A DNA stretch of 10,580 bases from Leptolyngbya sp. SIO4C1. GTDB lineage: Bacteria; Cyanobacteriota; Cyanobacteriia; Phormidesmidales; Phormidesmidaceae. Shown one piece after another: positions 1 through 5,623 of the stretch; position 1 is the stretch's first letter; every line of letters begins with the position of its first letter. The stretch is from the NCBI GenBank assembly GCA_010671975.1, contig JAAHIA010000145.1, positions 1 to 10,580 on the forward strand, read 5' to 3'. The translations under genes and the position numbers were made by a program. A model generated the notes under the pieces. It worked only from the letters and a program-made list of their open reading frames with translations, did no database searches and was not told the DNA's origin.

Positions 1-1
1 C

Positions 2-562
2 AAAGATGGTATTCGAGCTGAGGAGACTGATACTGATTTAGACCCGTTGCAGAAGGTCGCCTGATGATGCTAGATACACCACATTTGACAATAACTCAGC
101 TATCAGCCATCAAGGCTTGAGCAAACGACAATTATTATTGCTCTCACTGCGTTCGCATTTGAAGATCATCGTCACATGGCGCTCGCCGCAGGCTGCGATG
201 ACTATGTGCGCAAGCCTTTTCGCGAGTATGAAATACTTGAAAAAATATCGCAGTATTTGGACGTGCACTACCGGTACGAGGGAGAGGCCGCTAACGGTGC
301 TTTCAATGCCGATGTTCCTCAGCCTCTCACCCACGAGCTCGATCAAGCAGAGATTGCTGCACGGCTGTCAGCGATGCCTGAGCTGTGGTTATCACAACTG
401 CATCAGGCAGCTACCCAGCTCGATCGAGAAGATGTTTCTGAGCTAGTTCAGCAAATTTCAGACACTCATAGCGCCCTTGCCGAGCAGCTACAGTCCTGGG
501 CAAATTCTTTTAGATTTGACAAAATCACCGATCACACTGGCAGCATTCTAGAGATCTTTTGA
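2..562 (+). pseudogene. Decayed hybrid histidine kinase C-terminus (broken receiver domain plus conserved tail)
   Basis: The 3' part is clear. An open frame from 95 to the TGA at 560-562 reads LEQTTIIIALTAFAFEDHR and then AGCDDYVRKPF, the beta4 to beta5 half of a response-regulator receiver domain including the switch Thr/Ala region and the invariant Lys. A helical tail follows (SAMPELWLSQLHQAATQLD ... NSFRFDKI), typical of cyanobacterial hybrid kinases. This frame has a stop at 92-94 and no ATG before 176. Upstream, receiver-like coding continues in other frames. Frame 1 (37-117) reads RLMMLD ... LSAIK, which fits beta3, an acceptor-like Asp (codon 73-75) and the following helix, but the usual MPxMDG stretch is lost. 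Frame 2 (2-61) reads KDGIRAEE, plausibly the preceding helix. Two frameshifts and erosion of the active-site loop make a non-functional remnant likely. The kinase part, if any, lies left of the window. Confidence is high for the tail and moderate for the decayed start. Confidence 0.62.
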
Positions 563-635
563 GACCGCAGACACATGGCGTTAGCGCCGTTCAAAGAACT
601 GTCTAGCCGACTCAGCAAAAAAATCTTTTGATTAC

Positions 636-640
636 AAGGA
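636..640 (+). promoter_or_regulatory. Ribosome binding site for the REC-GGDEF-EAL gene
   Basis: AAGGA sits seven bases before the ATG at 648 and supports that start. No convincing promoter boxes are visible in the 85 bases separating this gene from the kinase remnant, so transcription may come from upstream. Confidence 0.6.
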
Positions 641-647
641 ACCTCCG

Positions 648-2528
648 ATGGCTAAAGAAAACATTTTATTGGTTGATGATACGCCTGAAAATCTCAGCCT
701 ACTCTTTGACATTCTTGTTAAGCAGGGCTATAAAGTGCGCTGTGCCATCAGCGGTTCTCTCGCCGTCAAAGCGGTCAGATCGCTTCCCCCTGATCTCATC
801 TTGCTAGATATCAATATGCCCGATATGGACGGCTATCAGGTTTGTCAGCATTTCAAGCAGGATGCCAGCTTCAAAGAGATCCCCATTATTTTTATCAGCG
901 CGCTGGGAGAAACGCTGGACAAAGTCAGGGCGTTTGAAGTAGGAGGAGTGGACTATGTGACCAAGCCATTTCAGATCGAGGAAGTCTTGGCGCGCATTCA
1001 AACCCATTTGGCCTTGAGGGCAGCTAAAAAATCGGTGAGGTTGCTCAATACTCAGCTAGAGCAGCGCATCTCCGAGAGAACCGCGCAGCTAAGCAATGAG
1101 ATGACTGAGCGTCAGCGGGTGCAGGAGCAGCTGCTATATCGAGCGACCCACGATGAGCTTACCGATGTTCTCAATCGTCCGGGCCTGATGAAGGTCTTAG
1201 AGCAAGTCATGAAGACCCAAGCGCAGGCCGAGCAGTCCTACGCGGTTCTATCCCTGGCGTGCGATCGCTTTCAGCGCATTACCAACGCCTTTGGGCACCT
1301 TGCAGGCGACCAGCTCCTCCTGCAGATGGCGCATCGGCTGCAGACAGGCCTGCCGCCAGGGGCGGTCATTGCCAAATTTGAAGCAGAGCATTTTGTCATC
1401 CTGCTGAAGAGCCTCACAGCAGATATTGCGGGTCGTCAGGCTGTCTTAGAGCTAGCCCAGCAGCTGCAGGCTGCGCTAGCGCAGCCCTTTGTGCTAGGAC
1501 AGCGGCCTATTTCGGTGCGCGCTCAGTGCGGCATCGTCTTTGGCAAGCCAGGCTATACCAAAGCTGAGCATATTCTACGAGACGCTGACGTTGCCCGATA
1601 CCATGCAAAGCCCCAGGGCCATTCCCCACCCTGCCTCCTCGAGGTCAAACCCCATGCAGCTTACTGCGTCTTCGATACGCAAATGCACAGCCGCGCGCTG
1701 GATTGGATTGAGCTAGAGAGCGATTTGCAGCGGGCCATTGATCATCGTGAACTAACGCTACACTATCAGCCCCTTATTTCGCTAACCACAGGCAGTATCA
1801 CCGGCATGGAAGCCTTAGTGCGATGGCAGCATCCTAGGCGAGGATTGATTATGCCAGGACAGTTCATGCCAGTTGCGGAAGCCTCTCATTTAATTGTGCC
1901 GCTGGGCCTCACCGTGCTGTACCAAGCCTGTCAACAGCTGCAACGATGGCAGCAGCAATATTCAACGCTGCAGGCTGCAAAAATCAGCGTCAACCTGTCA
2001 GTTCAGCAGTTTATCCAGCCCGACCTCGTCAAGCGTATTCAGCAGATTCTGCAGGAAACGGGCTTAGCTGCGCAAAACCTCAAGCTAGAAATTACAGAGA
2101 GCGCCATCATGAACGATATTGAATCAGCGGCAGCCATTTTGGCGCAGCTGCGGTCTCAGCACATCCAGCTTGCGATCGACGATTTTGGCACAGGCTATTC
2201 TTCACTGAGCTATCTCAGCCAGTTTCCGGTCGATACGCTCAAAATTGATCGAACCTTTGTACAGCAGCTAGATCAAGATGCCAAGCACATTGGTATTTTG
2301 AACGCTATTGTGACGCTGGCCCATACCTTAGACATGGATATTGTGGCTGAAGGTATAGAAACTGAATCTCAGCTCAAGCAGCTGAGCGCGCTGGGCTGTC
2401 AGCAGGGTCAAGGCTATCTCTTTTCTCAGCCAAGAGAGGCCGTAGCGATGGAACATCTATTCGCGCAACCTGTCTGGCAGCAGTATTTTAAGCCGCCTGT
2501 CGCGGCCCTACCAGCGCTGCCTACCTGA
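648..2528 (+). CDS. REC-GGDEF-EAL response regulator, probable c-di-GMP phosphodiesterase with degenerate GGDEF
   Basis: A 626-residue cytoplasmic response regulator. Residues 1-120 form a receiver domain with acidic pocket D10/D11, phospho-acceptor D54 (LLDINMPDMDG) and K106 (VTKPF). A coiled linker follows at about 125-160 (TQLEQRISERTAQL). The GGDEF domain spans about 165-325 and keeps its fold landmarks (HDELTDVLNR; NAFGHLAGDQLL). However, the signature loop reads EAEHF at 245-249 instead of GGDEF, and no RxxD inhibitory site precedes it, so cyclase activity is unlikely. The EAL domain (about 355-605) looks intact: E388 of EAL, N449, E481, D511/D512 in DDFGTGYSSL, K532, E568 and Q588. Such proteins hydrolyse cyclic-di-GMP, sometimes with the dead GGDEF acting as a GTP-sensing module. 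The gene follows a hybrid kinase remnant, suggesting a former two-component pair. Its end overlaps the convergent lipoprotein gene by 8 bases. Confidence 0.93.
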   Translation: MAKENILLVDDTPENLSLLFDILVKQGYKVRCAISGSLAVKAVRSLPPDLILLDINMPDMDGYQVCQHFKQDASFKEIPIIFISALGETLDKVRAFEVGGVDYVTKPFQIEEVLARIQTHLALRAAKKSVRLLNTQLEQRISERTAQLSNEMTERQRVQEQLLYRATHDELTDVLNRPGLMKVLEQVMKTQAQAEQSYAVLSLACDRFQRITNAFGHLAGDQLLLQMAHRLQTGLPPGAVIAKFEAEHFVILLKSLTADIAGRQAVLELAQQLQAALAQPFVLGQRPISVRAQCGIVFGKPGYTKAEHILRDADVARYHAKPQGHSPPCLLEVKPHAAYCVFDTQMHSRALDWIELESDLQRAIDHRELTLHYQPLISLTTGSITGMEALVRWQHPRRGLIMPGQFMPVAEASHLIVPLGLTVLYQACQQLQRWQQQYSTLQAAKISVNLSVQQFIQPDLVKRIQQILQETGLAAQNLKLEITESAIMNDIESAAAILAQLRSQHIQLAIDDFGTGYSSLSYLSQFPVDTLKIDRTFVQQLDQDAKHIGILNAIVTLAHTLDMDIVAEGIETESQLKQLSALGCQQGQGYLFSQPREAVAMEHLFAQPVWQQYFKPPVAALPALPT

Positions 2529-2937
2529 GCGTATCCGGACTCTCGCGCCGCATGCTGTCGCCAATCTCGTCAGTGCGATAGACGTAGCGCTGACTGGTCT
2601 CACGATTGACCACCTCGACCCGCCAGCCCTCAGTTAGCGCCGCCAGACAGGATTCAGCTGGGCCACCCAGCCCTAAACAACCGTCAGACCACGTTTCTTG
2701 ACTATAGTCTGCAATGTCAAGCTGCGTCTGAGACACCCCTATCGACTGCGACAGCGCTGACTTAACCTGCTCACTCACCGCCTCTGGCAGCGCATCCTTA
2801 GCAGGCTCCTCAGCCGGTTGCGGCACCTCAGTGGGAGGACTTGCCTGTGAGCTATCAGGCTCTGTTGCCGGCGGATAGCTACAGCCCACTGCTAGCAAAA
2901 CCATCAAACTCAGGAGCATTAAAGTGAATGTACGCAT
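2521..2937 (-). CDS. Small cyanobacterial lipoprotein with conserved Trp/Cys domain
   Basis: A 138-residue protein if started at 2937. An ATG also exists at 2964, but the inner start has AAGGAG six bases upstream and places the signal peptide directly at the N terminus. The peptide MRTFTLMLLSLMVLLAVGC ends in a lipobox-like AVGC with the lipidation Cys at 19. It is followed by a Pro/Glu/Ser-rich spacer (about 20-50) and a compact domain at about 55-130 with W83, DGCLGL (C87), C97 and the pattern GWRVEVV ... RYVYRTDEIGD. I recall the same W-DGCLGL-C-GWRV-YRTD pattern in uncharacterised cyanobacterial secreted proteins; its function is unknown. The two cysteines may form a disulfide. It is predicted to be membrane-anchored on the periplasmic side. 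It stands alone on this strand and overlaps the REC-GGDEF-EAL gene tail-to-tail. Confidence 0.85.
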   Translation of the reverse strand: MRTFTLMLLSLMVLLAVGCSYPPATEPDSSQASPPTEVPQPAEEPAKDALPEAVSEQVKSALSQSIGVSQTQLDIADYSQETWSDGCLGLGGPAESCLAALTEGWRVEVVNRETSQRYVYRTDEIGDSMRRESPDTLR

Positions 2938-2943
2938 AGCCGT

Positions 2944-2949
2944 CTCCTT
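2944..2949 (-). promoter_or_regulatory. Ribosome binding site deciding the lipoprotein start
   Basis: On the minus strand AAGGAG lies six bases before the ATG at 2937. It falls inside the longer reading frame that begins at 2964, so the shorter start is preferred. Confidence 0.7.
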
Positions 2950-3108
2950 ATCTCGTAGTCCCACCTTAGCGCTTAGATTTGACCGTGCTGCTGCCGTTAC
3001 AGATTTAGAGACAGGGGGGGCAATAATGTTCAGTCGTTCGATAGTTTCGACAGATAAACGCTTCCTCTACGCTTCGTGCTAGCTAGTTTTTAAACTTACG
3101 ATAATTCA

Positions 3109-3552
3109 ATGCTTAAGATGCTGTATTTAACCATTGCCTTTACGATGGGCGCGATCACGGCGATTTATATTCCGATGAACAGCGTGGTAGCGCGCGGGCT
3201 CGGCTCGGCCGTAGCAGCCAACATTCTATTTTTTTGCCTAGCCTTTACGACTACGCTACTCATTAGCGCACTGACGCAAGATTTTCAGGCACTGTCCAAC
3301 TTCAAGGCCGTGCATCCATTCTTTTTTCTCAGCGGCTTTGTCAGCGCTTTTATGGTGCTAGGATCAACGTTTTTGATTCCTCAGCTGGGGGCGCGCTCTT
3401 TTTTTGTGCTATTTGTCGCAGGACAAATCCTCATGGCGATGCTGGTGAGCCATATGGGCGTGCTCACATCGCCCCACGACCCTATTACCCTCAATAAGGC
3501 GGTTGGGGCCGCGTTTGTGGTAGCCGGCATTATGATCTCAATCTCAAAGTGA
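3109..3552 (+). CDS. YdcZ-type DMT family membrane protein (DUF606)
   Basis: A 147-residue, very hydrophobic protein with about five membrane helices (roughly 5-25, 36-55, 70-92, 97-118 and 130-146). The opening MGAITAIYIPMNSVVARGLGSAVAAN and the later HPFFFLSGFVSAFMVLGSTF match the small drug/metabolite-transporter YdcZ family, in which each protein is a half-size unit of about 140-150 residues acting as a dimer or tandem pair. The substrate is unknown. No partner half-transporter is next to it. The ribosome binding site is weak, and an in-frame ATG at 3118 is an alternative start that shortens the protein by three residues. The stop overlaps that of the convergent CxxC gene by 9 bases. Confidence 0.85.
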   Translation: MLKMLYLTIAFTMGAITAIYIPMNSVVARGLGSAVAANILFFCLAFTTTLLISALTQDFQALSNFKAVHPFFFLSGFVSAFMVLGSTFLIPQLGARSFFVLFVAGQILMAMLVSHMGVLTSPHDPITLNKAVGAAFVVAGIMISISK

Positions 3553-3774
3553 ACTGCCTTCGCTCTGAGCAATAAACATCAGAAAAGCGTAGGCTTTGCC
3601 AGCCGGATAGCGGAAGGTCTGACCGCGATACTCAATGATGTACTCCCCCGTTACTTTGCCGCAGGCCGTGCAGGTGACCGTGTCTTCCTTGAGCGTATCG
3701 ACGCTGAGCTCTTCAATCTGCTGCGTCAGCCAGCGATCAAATGTCTGCGTGAGCGTACGGGTATCAGATGTCAT
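3544..3774 (-). CDS. Small CxxC protein of unknown function
   Basis: A 76-residue protein started at the ATG at 3774. The frame stays open to an ATG at 3894, but the extra 40 residues look non-coding and would run into the start of the divergent membrane-protein gene. The protein has a helical N-terminal half (TFDRWLTQQIEELS), then a single CTAC motif at Cys35/Cys38 inside DTVTCTACGKVTGEYIIEYRG, and an aromatic C terminus. One CxxC pair could be half of a metal site completed by dimerisation, or a redox pair; the sequence does not decide which. No clear Shine-Dalgarno precedes the start. It overlaps the YdcZ-type gene tail-to-tail. I do not recognise a named family. Confidence 0.68.
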   Translation of the reverse strand: MTSDTRTLTQTFDRWLTQQIEELSVDTLKEDTVTCTACGKVTGEYIIEYRGQTFRYPAGKAYAFLMFIAQSEGSSL

Positions 3775-3883
3775 AGCGTTTATAGGAAGGTAGGGGTTAA
3801 CTGTCACTACTGATAGTCTACTGCGAGTTCCAGACTCAAACCTAATCGGTATACCTTCTAGAGAGACGTTCATTAGCGCAACA

Positions 3884-5581
3884 ATGCTTTTCAACGGAAT
3901 CGCTTGGGTCTACATGGCAGGCTTGGCCTACTGCTACGGCTGGCTGAGCGCAGCCATGCTGGGCCGAGTCGTGGGCACGCAGCCGCAGCTGTCTATTCCA
4001 CTCAGGCTGATCACGGGGCTAGGAACGCTGGCCGCGATCGCAACTGCCCTGTCGCTGGTGATGCCAATCGGCCTAGCCGCTAACGGCCTACTTTGTCTAG
4101 GCGCGCTCCTGCTCGTGCCGCGTGCCGCGTTCCGACTTGCGCTTAAGACCGATTTCGCTGCTTTTCAAGCTCAGCTGACGCTGACCGATCTGGGCGTACT
4201 GCTGATTGCCCTGGTGCTGCTGTTGCAATCGTCAGTGGGGCCATACAACTATGACACCGGGCTCTATCACCTGCAGGCAGCTAAATGGATTGAAACCTAT
4301 CCCGCCGTGCCGGGGCTGGCCAATCTGCACACGCGCTTGGGCTTTGGCTCAATTTGGTTTCCCCTAGCGGCGCTGTTTAGCTTTTCTGAGCTGCTGCCGC
4401 AGCCGCTGCATGCGCTGAACGGATTTTTGCTACTGCTCGGCCTGCTCTTTGCCTTCTCTAGTCTGCGCACCGCTGCGTCTGCGCCGTCTGCTGAACGGGT
4501 TGCGCAGCTGCTCGCTGCGATCGCGCTAATCAACTTGATTTACGATCGGCTGCGATATGCGGTCGAGGTGTCTTCGCTATCAACCGATATGCCGGTGGCC
4601 GTTTTGATTTTACTAACGGTAGTTTTGAGCGCTCAGCTGTTGGCAGGCGCGCTCAAGCCCCCTCAGCGGCCAGCGTATGTTGCCGTTGTTGTTTATTTTT
4701 CTCTGCTGGCGATCGCGATCAAAGTCAGTGCTGCCGCGATCGCGCTGCTGCCAGCCTACCTGCTGCTGCGCTTTAGACAGCGCTGGCGCAGCATAGCCCT
4801 GCTAATCACAGGCACGGGCGCAATCGCGCTGCTGCCGCTGCTGATCAGAAACGTGATCACCTCTGGCTATCTGGTCTATCCTTTCTATCAAATCGACCTG
4901 TTTTCGCCCGATTGGAAGGTGCCGCTAGAGACTGCGATCGCCAGTCGCGATGCTTTAGGCACCTGGGTGAAAGCACCGGGGCTGAGCCCAGCTGAGCTTG
5001 CAGCGATGGGCTGGGGCTGGCTACCTGGCTGGTGGGCGCGCGTTGGCAGTAGCTTGGTCTTTTGGGCGTGGCCGATTGCGATCGCAGCTTTTCTGCTGAG
5101 CTGGCGGGTCTGGCCAGCGGCCGTCAGCACGATTGTGCAGCGGTGGCGCTGGCTCTATGCGCTGCTGGGGCTAAGCCTGATTGTGTGGTTCTTGAGCAGC
5201 CCGGATATTCGTCTGGGCTATGGCTATTTAGCCGGGCTGCCGCTGCTGCTGATTGCCCCCGGTGCGACTCAGCTGCTCAGTGGGCTGCCTACTCAGCAGC
5301 GCCGGTGGGTACTGACCGCCTATGTCTTTAGCTGCCTACTTTTCTCAATTGCCAAATTCAACTTCTTTATCACCGATCTTGAGTTTTTGACCCGACCGAT
5401 GGACTACCCGCCCCCCGCCGTGCGCGCGCTGCCGCTGCAGGGGATGACGGTCCACGTGCCGATTCAGGGCGACCAGTGCTGGAATGCTGAGCTGCCCTGC
5501 GTGCCCAGCACCGCTAAGACCTGGCAGCCGCGCGGCGCTTCGCTGGTGGAAGGGTTTCGGCCGGCTCAGGGGCAACCTTGA
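3884..5581 (+). CDS. LIC_10190-family polytopic membrane protein
   Basis: A 565-residue inner-membrane protein with roughly a dozen hydrophobic helices. Family landmarks are YDTGLYHLQAAKWIE (123-137, just after a membrane helix), PGLANLHTRLGFGSIWFP (143-160), IRNVITSGYLVYP (321-333) and DIRLGYGYL (441-449). A C-terminal non-membrane tail carries GDQCWNAELPC (529-539), whose two cysteines may pair. This layout resembles LIC_10190 membrane proteins, which look like GT-C-type lipid-linked sugar transferases: an acidic/His loop follows an early helix. The enzymatic role is not established. The ATG at 3884 has no strong ribosome binding site; another ATG lies at 3914. The gene stands alone, converges on mutS, and holds six of the window's HIP1 sites. 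Confidence 0.85.
   Translation: MLFNGIAWVYMAGLAYCYGWLSAAMLGRVVGTQPQLSIPLRLITGLGTLAAIATALSLVMPIGLAANGLLCLGALLLVPRAAFRLALKTDFAAFQAQLTLTDLGVLLIALVLLLQSSVGPYNYDTGLYHLQAAKWIETYPAVPGLANLHTRLGFGSIWFPLAALFSFSELLPQPLHALNGFLLLLGLLFAFSSLRTAASAPSAERVAQLLAAIALINLIYDRLRYAVEVSSLSTDMPVAVLILLTVVLSAQLLAGALKPPQRPAYVAVVVYFSLLAIAIKVSAAAIALLPAYLLLRFRQRWRSIALLITGTGAIALLPLLIRNVITSGYLVYPFYQIDLFSPDWKVPLETAIASRDALGTWVKAPGLSPAELAAMGWGWLPGWWARVGSSLVFWAWPIAIAAFLLSWRVWPAAVSTIVQRWRWLYALLGLSLIVWFLSSPDIRLGYGYLAGLPLLLIAPGATQLLSGLPTQQRRWVLTAYVFSCLLFSIAKFNFFITDLEFLTRPMDYPPPAVRALPLQGMTVHVPIQGDQCWNAELPCVPSTAKTWQPRGASLVEGFRPAQGQP
4034..5085. repeat. HIP1 (GCGATCGC) cluster
   Basis: Six copies of the palindromic octamer GCGATCGC lie in this interval, starting at 4034, 4517, 4709, 4736, 4934 and 5078. 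Other copies start at 1261, 6167, 6827, 7546, 7609 and 9931. All lie inside genes. Highly iterated palindrome 1 is a hallmark of many cyanobacterial genomes, so it identifies the lineage rather than a local function. Confidence 0.95.
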
Positions 5582-5623
5582 GCAGTGCCCTTCGGCGGCG
5601 CTTGGGGCATGGCGGCTGTATTT

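Noticed and set aside
64..120. Possible 18-codon gene starting at ATG 64, coupled by TGATG to an upstream stop
   Set aside because: Its reading (RLMMLD upstream, LSAIK at the end) fits a middle piece of the same decayed receiver domain better than an independent small gene, and no ribosome binding site precedes it.
3100..3105. GATAAT as a -10 box for the YdcZ-type gene
   Set aside because: It ends three bases before the ATG, so the transcript would begin inside the coding region, and no matching -35 box is present.
3775..3894. N-terminal extension of the CxxC protein to ATG 3894
   Set aside because: The added 40 residues look non-coding and would overlap the divergent membrane-protein start and its regulatory region.
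5586..5609. TGCCC ... GGGCA hairpin between the converging LIC_10190 and mutS genes as a bidirectional terminator
   Set aside because: The stem is only five base pairs with a 14-base loop and has no T-tract on either strand.
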